From Virgifigura deserti (GTDB lineage Bacteria > Pseudomonadota > Alphaproteobacteria > Dongiales > Dongiaceae): DNA of 64,000 nucleotides. A program made the translations under genes and the position numbers. Shown piece after piece: positions 50,597 to 59,396 of the stretch (the first letter of the stretch is position 1; every line of letters starts with the position of its first letter). The notes beneath the pieces are model-generated. The model had not been told where the DNA came from, searched no databases, and worked only from the letters and a program-made list of their open reading frames with translations. The stretch covers positions 248,001 to 312,000 of the forward strand of contig QOZR01000002.1 in the NCBI GenBank assembly GCA_003576685.1, read 5' to 3'.

Positions 50597-51486
50597 ATGG
50601 ACTGGGATAAGCTCAGGATCTTTCATGCCGTCGCGGAGGCGGGCAGCTTCACCCATGCGGGCGAAGCGCTCAACCTCAGCCAATCGGCGGTCAGCCGGCA
50701 GATCAGCGCGCTCGAGGAGAGCCTGAACATCTCGCTGTTCCACCGCCATGCCCGCGGCCTGATTCTCACCGAGCAGGGCGAGCTCCTGTACCGCACCGCG
50801 CACGAGATCTTCGCCAAGCTGGCAATGACCGAGGCGCAACTCACCGAGAGCAAGGACCGGCCGAAGGGCCAGCTCAAGGTTACTGCCACGGTGGCGCTCG
50901 GCTCGACTTGGCTCACGCCGCGCATGAGCGAGTTCATCGAGCTCTATCCGGACGTCTCGGTCGATCTGGTGCTGCAGGACCGCGAGCTCGACCTGTCGAT
51001 GCGCGAAGCCGACGTGGCGATCCGCATGGCGCCGCCGCGCCAGCCGGAGCTGATCCAGCGGCACCTGCTGACCGTCCATATGCATATCTTCGCCGCGCCC
51101 AGCTACATCAAGAAGCACGGTATGCCGCAGACCGCCGAGGACCTCGACGACCACAAGATCATCGTCTATGGCGAGGAAACACGCCCCCCGTCCCCGACGT
51201 CAATTGGCTGCTCTGGATGGGGGCGTCGAAGGACCGGCCTCGACGCCCGGTACTGACGGTCAACAACATTTATGCGATCTTCCGGGCCGTTCAGGGCGGC
51301 ATCGGTCTTGCCGCATTGCCGGAGTTCATGGTCCGGGAGTCGAGCAATCTGGTGCGCATCCTGCCGGATGTGGAAGGGCCGCGGGTGGAAGCCTATTTCG
51401 TTTATCCGGAGGAGTTGCGCCGGTCGAAGCGCATCCAGGTATTCCGTGATTTCCTGATCCGCAAGGTTGCGGAATCCCATATGTAG
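50597..51486 (+). pseudogene. LysR family transcriptional regulator, frameshifted near 51188
   Basis: The N-terminal winged helix (MDWDKLRIFHAVAEAGSFTHAGEALNLSQSAVSRQISALE) and the first part of the substrate domain read in one frame to about 51180. The rest of the substrate domain (VNWLLWMGASKDRPRRPVLTVNN... FRDFLIRKVAESHM) continues in the next frame. A single missing C in the run CCCCCC at about 51184-51189 would restore one 296-residue protein of normal LysR size (RPPVPDVNWLL). It may be a real frameshift, a sequencing or assembly error at a homopolymer, or phase variation. A terminator follows. Confidence 0.85.
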
Positions 51487-51520
51487 CGTAGCGCCGCCGC
51501 GGGCCGTCGGCGGTTCGCCG

Positions 51521-51548
51521 AGCCATGCAAAAATTGCATGGCTCTTTT
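51521..51548 (+). terminator. Rho-independent terminator after the LysR gene
   Basis: AGCCATGCAA at 51521-51530 and TTGCATGGCT at 51534-51543 form a perfect 10-bp stem with a three-base loop, followed by CTTTT. It lies about 35 bases after the stop of the LysR gene. Confidence 0.8.
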
Positions 51549-51589
51549 GTAGATTTCCATCTGGTATATGAGCGCGGCTTAACTATCTT

Positions 51590-51755
51590 ATGGGGAGTGT
51601 TGCAGCGCAACATCACAAGTTTTGGTGGTCATCCCCGATGCCACCACACGGGTTCGGGCGCGATGCCCGAAACCAGGGTCTTCGGACCCTACGTCTCCCA
51701 GACGTGAAGCCTCCCTGTTAACTTGCCGGGCCCTCGTGGCCCGGCTTTTTCTTTT
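51590..51755 (+). ncRNA. Candidate structured noncoding RNA with five stems and a terminator
   Basis: In about 165 bases there are consecutive perfect or near-perfect hairpins: TGTTGC/GCAACA at 51598-51612, GGTGG-CAT/ATG-CCACC at 51624-51645, GGTTCGGGC/GCCCGAAACC at 51651-51674, AGGGTC-TTCG-GACCCT at 51675-51690, and ACGTCT/AGACGT at 51691-51705. A closing helix CAAGTT (51616-51621) / AACTTG (51720-51725) encloses the last four. A terminator, GCCGGGCC/GGCCCGGC with TTTTT, ends it at about 51750. The unpaired linker carries GCCTCCCTG, which could pair with Shine-Dalgarno sequences. The 5' end is estimated; there is no ORF. It does not match 6S, tmRNA, SRP or RNase P RNA by eye. Confidence 0.7.
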
Positions 51756-51793
51756 CAGGAAAATCACGTGCTGAAGGCTCGGCTTCACGCGGG

Positions 51794-51967
51794 CTACCGC
51801 TCATCGAGCGCCTGACATGGAGTGGGCTCAAGAATGTTCCCGCGTCCGCGGCCGGCAGTTTCGTAGCAGGTATGCGATTCCATCGCGCAACCGGTCACGG
51901 TCACAGCCGCGAGGCCGAGCGCGACAAAAGCTGCGAATCTCGCCGCGATTCCCATTGACGAACGCAT
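51794..51967 (-). CDS. Small putative lipoprotein
   Basis: This 57-residue product has an N-terminal charged/hydrophobic segment (MGIAARFAAFVALGLAAVTVTGC) ending in a lipobox VTGC, with the lipidated cysteine near residue 27. After it comes a short tail with two more cysteines (SHTCYETAGRGRG, EPTPCQALDER). The start could be ATG 51967 or upstream. Nothing identifies its function. It lies between a structured RNA and an outer-membrane barrel gene on the opposite strand, so it is probably its own transcript. Confidence 0.5.
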   Translation of the reverse strand: MRSSMGIAARFAAFVALGLAAVTVTGCAMESHTCYETAGRGRGNILEPTPCQALDER

Positions 51968-52207
51968 CGCCGCACCTCGTTCTGCCATCGAGCGCTCCTA
52001 CGGCTTCGAGCGGGTTAGAAAACACCCAACGCGGCAAAGGTCGGCTGGGTTGCAGTCCGGCTGCGACACCGAATGTGACATTTTTGCAACGCCGGCCGGC
52101 GCATCAATCCGACGGTGGAACGGACTCGGCTGAAACTCGTTGGATCGTGGGGCGGCATCCTCCGGGTTGCGGCCTTTCCGTTTTCGAAGAATTACAGGAT
52201 TTCCAGC

Positions 52208-52735
52208 ATGAAACGACTGTTCCTCACGACGGCCCTATTCGCGCTCGCGCCCACCGCTGCAATGGCCCAGGACGCGATCGACTACGGCTTCAGCACCGGA
52301 GATCAACAGTTCACCCTCTCCGGCACCGGCAGCAACGACAAGGATTTCGATACGGGAAGCTTCGGCCTGTCGGCGGGCTATTCCTACTTCCTCACGGACA
52401 ATATCGAGGTCGGGGTGCGCCAGGATCTGACATGGGCAGATAGCGGCGACGACAGCGCGTGGAATGGAACGACCCGAATCGCGGCCGACTACAATTTCGA
52501 TCTCGGCCGCTTCCAGCCCTTTGTCGGCGCAGCGATCGGCTACACCTATGGCGATACGACGAACGAGACTGGCGTCATCGGCCCGGAAGCCGGCCTGAAG
52601 TTCTTCGCCAACGACACGACCTTCATTTACGGCCAGACGTCGTATCAGTTCTTCTTCGACGACAGCGACGATATCAACGACAATTTCGACGACGGGTCGT
52701 GGATCCACACGGTCGGACTCGGCTTCACCTTCTGA
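52208..52735 (+). CDS. Outer-membrane beta-barrel protein
   Basis: The signal peptide MKRLFLTTALFALAPTAAMAQ is followed by eight-strand-like repeats of alternating polar/hydrophobic residues (FGLSAGYSYFLTDNIEVGVRQDLTWAD, FQPFVGAAIGYTYGDTT, DGSWIHTVGLGFTF). The final phenylalanine is the usual C-terminal recognition residue for the Bam complex. From ATG 52208 it has 175 residues and fits the OmpA-like / OmpW-like small barrels. Upstream in-frame codons are not needed. The substrate or role is unknown. Confidence 0.82.
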   Translation: MKRLFLTTALFALAPTAAMAQDAIDYGFSTGDQQFTLSGTGSNDKDFDTGSFGLSAGYSYFLTDNIEVGVRQDLTWADSGDDSAWNGTTRIAADYNFDLGRFQPFVGAAIGYTYGDTTNETGVIGPEAGLKFFANDTTFIYGQTSYQFFFDDSDDINDNFDDGSWIHTVGLGFTF

Positions 52736-52744
52736 GGCCGCGCA

Positions 52745-52790
52745 CGGTCGGTCAAAGTGGCGGCCCCCTCGAATGGGGGTCGCCCGACCG
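52745..52790. terminator. Nested stem, bidirectional terminator candidate
   Basis: An inner hairpin, GGCGGCCCCC with GGGGGTCGCC (one G-T pair), sits inside an outer stem CGGTCGG / CCGACCG. It lies between the convergent outer-membrane-barrel and msrP genes. There are no long T-runs, so the terminator role is inferred from position. Confidence 0.5.
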
Positions 52791-52819
52791 AACCTCGACG
52801 CATCAGGCGGCGTCTCTGC

Positions 52820-53794
52820 TCAGGCGAACAGCCGCTCCCCCTCAAGCCCCTCATAGAGATCGGCGACGAACGGGGCATAGCCATTGAAGAGGCGCGTGGG
52901 GACGCGTTCATCGGTGCCAAGCACGCGCTCCGTCGCCTGACTCCAGCGCGGATGCGGCACCTCGGGGTTCACATTCGCCCAAAAGCCGTACTCGCTGGCG
53001 GCAAGCGCCTGCCAGAAATTCACTGGGCGCTCGTCACTGAAGGTGAATCGGACGATCGACTTGATCGATTTGAAGCCGTACTTCCACGGCACCGCGAGGC
53101 GCAACGGCGCGCCGTTCTGCTTCGGGATCGGCTTGCCGTACAGGCCGGTGGCGATGAAGGCGAGCTCGTTGGTCGCCTCCGCCATCGTCAGGCCTTCGAC
53201 ATAGGGCCAGGGATACCAGACCGCCCTCTGCCCGCTCGCGACTTCGGGGTTCAGAAAGGTCTCCATCACGAGATATTTGGCCGAGCCGAGGGGCTTGGCG
53301 AAATCGACCAGCGCCTTCAACGGAAAGCCGCTCCATGGAATCGTGATCGACCAGGCCTCGACGCAGCGCAGGCGATAGACTCGCTCCTCCAGCGGCATCT
53401 TCGCCAGAAGCTCGTCGATGCCGATCGTGATCGGCGCATCGACCAGCCCGTCGATCGTCACGCTCCAGGGCCGGATCGGCAGTTGCTGCGCCTTTGCCGC
53501 GATGTCCTTGCTGGAGCCGAACTCGTAGAAATTGTTGTAGTTGGTGACCAGTTCCTCCGGCGTCATTGGCCGGTCGACCTTGTAGCGTGAATTCCCCTCG
53601 ACCGGATAGAGCGACGCCGACGGGTCCTCCTCGACCTCCGCTTCGGCCGAGCAGGCGCTAAGCGTCGCGCCGGCCGCCAGCAGGATCGGCCCCGCGGCGA
53701 CCGCCTTCATCAGCCGCCGGCGATCCCGGAAGACGCGTTCCGGTGTCGCCGCGGACTCCGGCAACTCCCAGCCGCGTTTGACTTTGATCAGCAT
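52820..53794 (-). CDS. msrP: Periplasmic methionine sulfoxide reductase MsrP (YedY)
   Basis: This Mo-containing enzyme repairs oxidised methionine in periplasmic proteins. It has a Tat signal with FRDRRRLMKAVAAGPILLAAG, a cysteine ligating Mo in YRLRCVEAWSITIPWSGF near residue 145, and the sulfite-oxidase fold block AVWYPWPYVEGLTMAEATNELAFIATGLYG. NGAPLRLAVPWKYGFKSIKSIV is also typical of MsrP. It has 324 residues. The usual haem partner MsrQ is not adjacent, and the gene is alone between convergent or unlinked neighbours. Confidence 0.93.
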   Translation of the reverse strand: MLIKVKRGWELPESAATPERVFRDRRRLMKAVAAGPILLAAGATLSACSAEAEVEEDPSASLYPVEGNSRYKVDRPMTPEELVTNYNNFYEFGSSKDIAAKAQQLPIRPWSVTIDGLVDAPITIGIDELLAKMPLEERVYRLRCVEAWSITIPWSGFPLKALVDFAKPLGSAKYLVMETFLNPEVASGQRAVWYPWPYVEGLTMAEATNELAFIATGLYGKPIPKQNGAPLRLAVPWKYGFKSIKSIVRFTFSDERPVNFWQALAASEYGFWANVNPEVPHPRWSQATERVLGTDERVPTRLFNGYAPFVADLYEGLEGERLFA

Positions 53795-53916
53795 TCATCC
53801 CTCCGCCGTCGAGTAAGTGCCGCCCAAGCATGTAGGTACTGGCCGCCACACGGCAAATCACGAGAGGGTGAACGTCATGAGAGGATGAACCGGCGGCCTG
53901 TAGCGGCCGCACCGGC

Positions 53917-54384
53917 TTAGGCCAGCATGCTGCGCAGCATCCATGCGTTCTTCTCGTGGATCTGCATGCGCTGGGTCAGCAGGTCGGCCGTCGGCTCGTC
54001 ATGGGCCGCATCGACGGTCGGGAAGATCTCCCGCGCCGTGCGCGCCACGGTCTCCTGCCCTTCCACCAACTGCCGGATCATCTCCTCCGCCGCCGGCACA
54101 TCCTCCGCCTCCTTGACCTTCGAGAGCCTGGCGAACTGCGCATAGCTTCCCGGCGCATGGACGCCGAGGGCGCGGATCCGCTCCGCGATCTCGTCGACGG
54201 CCGTGGCCAGCTCGGTGTACTGCGTCTCGAACATCAGATGCAGGGTGTTGAACATCGGCCCGGTGACGTTCCAGTGGAAGTTATGGGTCTTCAGATACAG
54301 CGTGTAGGTATCGGCCAGCAGACGCGACAGACCCTCCGCGATGGCTTCCCGGTCCTTCTCCGCGATTCCGATATCGATCGCCAT
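53917..54384 (-). CDS. Dps family ferritin-like DNA-binding protein
   Basis: This is a four-helix-bundle protein that oxidises and stores iron and protects DNA during starvation or peroxide stress. The ferroxidase-site His/Asp/Glu pattern is visible in [31 protein letters not shown] and in [19 protein letters not shown]. It has 155 residues from ATG 54384, with GGGAGAG as Shine-Dalgarno. An upstream ATG is possible, adding five residues. An AT-rich stretch upstream holds no convincing OxyR or Irr site by eye. Confidence 0.94.
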   Translation of the reverse strand: MAIDIGIAEKDREAIAEGLSRLLADTYTLYLKTHNFHWNVTGPMFNTLHLMFETQYTELATAVDEIAERIRALGVHAPGSYAQFARLSKVKEAEDVPAAEEMIRQLVEGQETVARTAREIFPTVDAAHDEPTADLLTQRMQIHEKNAWMLRSMLA

Positions 54385-54528
54385 TCTCGACTCTCCCAAG
54401 GTAAATACTAAGAATAATATTATGCGCTATGCCCGCACGTTCAAGCGTTATTTAGAATTACTATAATCTAGCGCGATGCCGCCCGGCACCCCAGCCCACG
54501 AGCTATCGGGACACCGGGCGCGCCCCGC

Positions 54529-56589
54529 TTAGTGGGCCGTCGCCAGCCGCTGCTCGACGACCTTGTCGGCGAGCCGACCGGTCAGTTCCTGAAGATGGTC
54601 GAACCGCCAGGCGAAGGTGCCGACTCCCAGCGTGAGCGACCGCAACTCGATGATCAGATCGTGCAGCTCGGATTGCGGAATATAGGAGTCTACCTCGTCC
54701 CAACCGCTCCAGTCGTCCTTAGCCATATATCCCAGAATCTGCCCCCGCCGCCCGCTGATCAGGCCGTGGGCGCGGGAGGTGAACTCGGCAGGCACGACGA
54801 TCTGCACCTGAAATATCGGCTCGAGCAGCACCGGGTCGCATTTCGCCATGCCTTCGCTCATCGCCATGCGCGCGGCCGTCTTGAAGGCCTGGTCGGAACT
54901 GTCGACCGTATGATACTGCCCGTCGGTCAGGGTGACCGAAACATCCACCACCGGGAATCCCAGGGGACCGCGCGCAAGATAGTCGCGGACGCCCTCGGCG
55001 ACCGCCGGGATGTACTGCTTCGGCACGGCGCCGCCGACGATCCGGTCGTGGAACTCGAAGCCGCCACCGCGCGGCAGCGGCTTGATGTCGAGATGCACGT
55101 CGCCGAACTGGCCATGGCCGCCGGACTGGCGCTTAAAGCGGGCATGCTGGTGGACGCCTTTCCGAATCGTCTCCTTGTAGTTGACGCTCGGCCGGTGCGA
55201 TTTGACCGGCAGATTGTATTTCTGGCGCAATCGGTCCAGCGCGATCTGCAGGTGGATCTCGCCTTGGCCCCACAGCACCATTTCATTGGTGTCTTGGTTG
55301 TGCTCCATCGACAGGGACGGATCCTCGTCGATCAGCTTCTGCAGCGCAGCCGTCAATTTGACTTCGTCGGCGCGGTTCTCGGCAGTGATTGCGAGCGAGA
55401 ACAGGGGCGCGAACCGCGCCGGCCAGTTGATCTGGCGGGCCGGCTTGCCCGAAGCCGAGATCAACTGGCCGGTCGCGACGTCGTCCATCCGGCCGAGCGC
55501 CACGATCTCGCCCTCCCCGGCCGCCGACAGCTTCGCCAGTTCGTGGCCCTTCATCCGATAGAGGCCGCTGACCCGGCCGCCATCAAGGGTCGCGCCGTCC
55601 TGCACGGTGCCGGCAAAGATTCGCGCGAGCGACAGCTTGCCGGTATGCGGCTGATGATAGGTCTTGCAGACGAGTCCCAAGGTGTCGCCCGCTCCGTTGC
55701 CGGAGCCCGGCGCGATGCCGAGCCGGGCAGCGGTCTCCTCGGGGCCCGGCACGTCATGGCGCAGCGCCTTGAGCAGCCGGCGAACGCCGTGATCCTTCTC
55801 GGCAGAGCCGAGCAGAACCGGCACGATCAGATCGGCCGCGAAATCCTTGCGGAGCTGTTGGTAGACCTCCTCCTTCGACGGCACGGTGTCCTCGAGCAGC
55901 TGTTCGAGCAGCGCGTCATCGAAATCGGCCAGCGATTCGAGAAGCTCCTGGCGGGCAGACTGCTCGCGCTCGGCGATTTCCTCTGGAACCGTGATCAGGT
56001 CGGATTCCTCGCCGGGCTTGTAGCGGTAGGCGCGCTCGCTGACCAGATCGACATATCCGGTTATCGACTCTTCGCTGGAACCGTTGGCGGCACGGATCGG
56101 GACCTGGCGCAGCACGAGCGGCCGCGCCGAGACGGCCTGCAGCGCGTTCAGCACCTCGCGCACGCGATGCGCCGCGATATCCATTTTGTTGATGAACAGC
56201 AGATGCGGAATCTTGCGGTCGTCGAGAAACTTCAGCAGGGGCGCCAGCATCAGCGCCTTGGTTACCTCCGGCTCGCAGACGACCACCGCGGCGTCCGCCG
56301 CCATGAGGGCGTTCTGCGTCTCCTGCGCCAGCTCGACCGAACCGGGACAATCGAGCAGCGTCCAGCGTTCACCGAGATACTCTGCCGATGCGGCCGAAAC
56401 CTCCACGCTCATCCCGCGCGAGCGCGCCTCCGGTACGCTGTCGCCGACGCTGCTCCCCTCCTTCACGGAACCCTTGCGCGTAACCGCGCCGGTCGCGAAC
56501 AGCAGGCTTTCGAGAAGCGTCGTCTTGCCACTGAGATAGGGTCCAACCAAGGCTGCGCATCGGGGCGCAGCGACAGCTCTATCGCCCAT
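54529..56589 (-). CDS. Elongation factor G-like GTPase (EF-G paralog)
   Basis: This five-domain translational-GTPase protein of 686 residues is not the canonical FusA. Walker A is GPYLSGKTTL instead of GHVDHGKTT. Switch II reads DCPGSVELAQ, so the catalytic histidine of DTPGH is replaced by Ser. G4 is NKMD. Domains II-V are clear (LARIFAGTVQDGATL, MEHNQDTNEMVLWGQGEIHLQIALDRL, FTSRAHGLISGRRGQILGY). Alphaproteobacteria often carry such a paralog, with an unclear role in translation or ribosome recycling. Confidence 0.92.
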   Translation of the reverse strand: MGDRAVAAPRCAALVGPYLSGKTTLLESLLFATGAVTRKGSVKEGSSVGDSVPEARSRGMSVEVSAASAEYLGERWTLLDCPGSVELAQETQNALMAADAAVVVCEPEVTKALMLAPLLKFLDDRKIPHLLFINKMDIAAHRVREVLNALQAVSARPLVLRQVPIRAANGSSEESITGYVDLVSERAYRYKPGEESDLITVPEEIAEREQSARQELLESLADFDDALLEQLLEDTVPSKEEVYQQLRKDFAADLIVPVLLGSAEKDHGVRRLLKALRHDVPGPEETAARLGIAPGSGNGAGDTLGLVCKTYHQPHTGKLSLARIFAGTVQDGATLDGGRVSGLYRMKGHELAKLSAAGEGEIVALGRMDDVATGQLISASGKPARQINWPARFAPLFSLAITAENRADEVKLTAALQKLIDEDPSLSMEHNQDTNEMVLWGQGEIHLQIALDRLRQKYNLPVKSHRPSVNYKETIRKGVHQHARFKRQSGGHGQFGDVHLDIKPLPRGGGFEFHDRIVGGAVPKQYIPAVAEGVRDYLARGPLGFPVVDVSVTLTDGQYHTVDSSDQAFKTAARMAMSEGMAKCDPVLLEPIFQVQIVVPAEFTSRAHGLISGRRGQILGYMAKDDWSGWDEVDSYIPQSELHDLIIELRSLTLGVGTFAWRFDHLQELTGRLADKVVEQRLATAH

Positions 56590-56890
56590 GAGGTCCTCCC
56601 TGATCCGTGCCGGGGGAAGCCCCCGGCGAGGATCGCCGGAGCCGCCCTCTCGTCAGCTAAACATGATTTCAGGGCGGTCAGGGGCGATGCAAGGAAAAAC
56701 GGATGACCCGTCGATCGGCGATACTTACCCTTCAAAGCTGCGACAATCGACATCATATGGCTCAGGGTCTGCTTCGAAGCGGCTTGGAACGACCGGTCCG
56801 CCTGGGTCGATTAGTCGATCGTCAAGTCATTACGCTGCGGCCCCTGAACGCGACGACTCTCCTCTTTCAACAGCATTGCCGGCTTGACGA
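56590..56890 (+). other. Gap upstream of exoD
   Basis: Nothing recognisable as a gene was seen in this 301-base stretch between the EF-G-like gene (minus strand) and exoD (plus strand). Short open frames here are poor in composition and lack Shine-Dalgarno sequences. It must contain divergent promoters, which I could not place. Confidence 0.5.
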
Positions 56891-57601
56891 ATGACGGCCC
56901 ATGATCACGATGCTTCGACATCCACCAGACCTATCCGGGCCAGGCGAGCCGTTATGATGGTCAAGGCCGCCGACTCACGATCCGGGAATCATTCCCGCCG
57001 TCGAGTCTCGGAGATCCTGCGGAGCCTGATCGACGACCAATCGAACGACCGCTTGTCGCTCGGCGACATCGTGGCGGCGCTGGAGGAGCGCGGTTACGGC
57101 ATTCTGCTGTTGGTCCTCACCCTGCCCAGTCTGGTGCCGATCTATCTGCCGGGGCTGGCGGCCATCTTCGGTCCGCCGCTGGGATTCATCGCGCTGCAAT
57201 TGATGCTGGGCCGCCCCGCTCCGTGGCTGCCGCGCGTGCTGATGCAGAGATCGTTCCCCCGCAGCGGGTTCGCTAGGCTGGTCAATTGGTCGCTGCCCTA
57301 TGTGGAGCGTGCCGAACGGATCCTGCAGCCCCGCCGGCTGGAATTCACCTCGCCGCTCGGCGAACGGTTGATCGGCACGGCTTGCCTAGTCCTGACGCTC
57401 ATCCTGATGCTCCCGATCCCGTTGACGAACATTCCGCTGGCCGTGCCGCTCGCGCTGCTGTCGCTTGGGCTGCTGGAACGCGACGGCTGGTTCGTCCTCG
57501 CCGGATTCATCCTTGGCCTCACCGCCGTCATCGCGGTGCTGGCGCTGAGTTGGGCGCTACTAGTTGAGTTGGCCCTGCCGCTTATCGAACGCTTGGTCTA
57601 G
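56891..57601 (+). CDS. exoD: ExoD family exopolysaccharide synthesis protein
   Basis: This is a membrane protein of the ExoD family, named for its effect on exopolysaccharide and alkaline tolerance in Rhizobium. The cytoplasmic start RRVSEILRSLIDDQSNDRLSLGDIVAALEERGYGILLLVLTLPSLVPIYLPGLAAIFGPPLGFIALQLM is typical. It is followed by three to four more hydrophobic helices, including LPIPLTNIPLAVPLALLSLGLLERDGWFVLAGFILG. It has 236 residues from ATG 56891, with an inner ATG at 56954 possible. Function in this organism is unproven. Confidence 0.9.
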   Translation: MTAHDHDASTSTRPIRARRAVMMVKAADSRSGNHSRRRVSEILRSLIDDQSNDRLSLGDIVAALEERGYGILLLVLTLPSLVPIYLPGLAAIFGPPLGFIALQLMLGRPAPWLPRVLMQRSFPRSGFARLVNWSLPYVERAERILQPRRLEFTSPLGERLIGTACLVLTLILMLPIPLTNIPLAVPLALLSLGLLERDGWFVLAGFILGLTAVIAVLALSWALLVELALPLIERLV

Positions 57602-57750
57602 CGCCCTTTCGGCAGTTTCGGGTTGCGGCAACGCGGCTTGACTCAACGCTGGCTGCGCACTCAGCAAGCAAACCGCGATTGCGCCATGGAAAAGTCGGAA
57701 TGGCCGAAGCCATTCGTGGCTTCCGCCATTCCGGTGCGCGAACCCAGCCC

Positions 57751-58833
57751 TCAGTCCACCGATTTCATCGTCGGGCTCAGCGGTAGCCCGGCGGTCTGCT
57801 TCCGCTTGATCTCGTCGACCGCTGCCTCGATGGCGAGAAACCTGCTCGGTGTCGTCGGATGCGTGCTGGCGCGGCTGATCGCGCCCGAATTCACGGTCGC
57901 CATCCGGCGCCAGAAGTTCGCGACTCCATCGATCTCGAGCCCGGCATTGGCCATGAAGTACAAGCCGACATAGTCCGCTTCATGCTCGAACTCGACCGAA
58001 TAGGAACTGGCTCCAGCCTTCATGCCAGCGTCGCTGAAAGCACCACCGGTGTTGACCCCGCCGGCGGCCGCGAGAATGTCGAGCAGCAGGCCGCCGAAGC
58101 CGCCGGCGATCGCGTTATCCTGCTTTGCATCGATGTGCCCCATCACATTGTGCGCAAGCTCGTGTGCAATCACGAGCGACAGCTCCTGGTCACTGGTGGC
58201 GAAGCGCATCATGCCGCGCGTGACATAGATCGCCTTTCCGTCGGCGAACGCGTTGATCTGGTCGTCCAGGGTCATCTCAACCGGATAGTCGCAGATCTCC
58301 CGAGGCACGGCCCGGACCGTGTGTTTGACATTGTCGCGGAGCACGGTAAGTTCGAGTACGCCGTCGCGCTCGATCGCCGCGTTGGCCAGCTTCGAAAACT
58401 TCTTGAGCGCCTCAACGCCGGCCGGGGCATACTCACCGTTGACGGCAAACAGCATGTCGCCCTGGCGCAGACCGCCTTCCGCCGCCGGGAAGCCATCGAC
58501 GACCTGGATGACTTTGAGCCGGCTGTCATGCCCGAGGATCGCAGCCGCGGCGCCACGCCATTCGGAATCATAGGACTGACTGTTCACATATGCCATCCCG
58601 ACGGTGAACCGCTTGTTCTCGCACTGCGAGACACCGCCCGCGAGGATGGGCAGGCTGACACGGCCAAGACGGGAAAAATCCTCTAGCTGCTGCCGGAGCG
58701 CGATCTCCTTTTGCTTTGCTGCTTCCGACGCCGCGTAACGCGCATCGATATCCGGTATCTGGGTGCGCGGCGCGGCACAGGCTCCGAGCAGCGCGACCAG
58801 CATCGCACTCGTGACAAGATGAATTCGCGACAT
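57751..58833 (-). CDS. M48 family metallopeptidase lipoprotein with PDZ domain
   Basis: This is a periplasmic, membrane-anchored zinc protease. The lipobox LLGAC places the lipidated cysteine at residue 19. A PDZ-like domain follows (FPAAEGGLRQGDMLFAVNGE, near residue 125). The metal-binding site is HELAHNVMGH with downstream EFEHEADYVGLYFMANAG. It has 360 residues, a Loip/BepA-like arrangement but with the PDZ domain in front of the catalytic site. It could take part in outer-membrane protein quality control. Confidence 0.9.
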   Translation of the reverse strand: MSRIHLVTSAMLVALLGACAAPRTQIPDIDARYAASEAAKQKEIALRQQLEDFSRLGRVSLPILAGGVSQCENKRFTVGMAYVNSQSYDSEWRGAAAAILGHDSRLKVIQVVDGFPAAEGGLRQGDMLFAVNGEYAPAGVEALKKFSKLANAAIERDGVLELTVLRDNVKHTVRAVPREICDYPVEMTLDDQINAFADGKAIYVTRGMMRFATSDQELSLVIAHELAHNVMGHIDAKQDNAIAGGFGGLLLDILAAAGGVNTGGAFSDAGMKAGASSYSVEFEHEADYVGLYFMANAGLEIDGVANFWRRMATVNSGAISRASTHPTTPSRFLAIEAAVDEIKRKQTAGLPLSPTMKSVD

Positions 58834-59078
58834 GGCTTCCCCCGATACATTTGTTGTTCTTGGCGGAAGAATTATGCCAACAAAGTAAAATCCAGGACAA
58901 TATTTAACTTTATTGAATCATTAATATCGCCGACCCGGCGCTCCTACCGGCCAGCGGGGACGGGCTCCATCTCGCCGATTGTCGAGCTGAGTCGCACAAT
59001 CAGGTAATTCCACTGGATCGCGATCTGCTTTAAGCTCTGTGCTACGGGTCCGGGACGGGCGGCGCCGACGAGGCTGCG

Positions 59079-59396
59079 ATGCATCTCCTGCTGAACTTCA
59101 CCGAGGCTCTTGCCTCGGTGCCCGACCCGATCAATCTGGCCGGCTACGCCCTTGCCGCCGCCTTCATCTTGAATGTCTGGTGGGCCTATGCCGCGGGCGT
59201 AAGCTGGGGCGTGGGGCTGTGGCTCGCCGGCGTTCTGCTCGACGGGCGACATGACTGGACCGCCGGAGCGTTGTCGGCGCAGATGCTCGGCAGCCTGATG
59301 GGCAATCTGATTGCCATGTGGGTGGTGCTGACGATCGTCGGGGCCGTCCGCGCCATCCGGTTGTGGTGGATGGGGCGGCGGGTCCGGCGGGATTGA
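59079..59396 (+). CDS. Small membrane protein of unknown function
   Basis: This 105-residue product has about two to three hydrophobic helices (GYALAAAFILNVWWAYAAGVSWGVGLWLAGVLL and LGSLMGNLIAMWVVLTIVGAVRAI) and a basic C-terminus (WWMGRRVRRD). No Shine-Dalgarno is strong, and no family was recognised. The gene is between the M48 protease and the aminotransferase, convergent with the latter. Confidence 0.55.
   Translation: MHLLLNFTEALASVPDPINLAGYALAAAFILNVWWAYAAGVSWGVGLWLAGVLLDGRHDWTAGALSAQMLGSLMGNLIAMWVVLTIVGAVRAIRLWWMGRRVRRD

Noticed and set aside
51590..51755. Identification of the structured RNA as 6S RNA (ssrS) or tmRNA
   Set aside because: There is no long rod-like central bubble. The location is not next to zapA or the 5-formyltetrahydrofolate cyclo-ligase gene, which is usual for alphaproteobacterial 6S. 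tmRNA pieces would end in CCA with a tRNA-like arm. The GAAGCCT stretch alone is not enough.
54400..54480. OxyR- or Irr-type binding site upstream of dps
   Set aside because: The AT-rich sequence (TTTAGAATTACTATAATC) does not fit the required spacing of ATAG/CTAT or TTTAGAA-NN-TTCTAAA.
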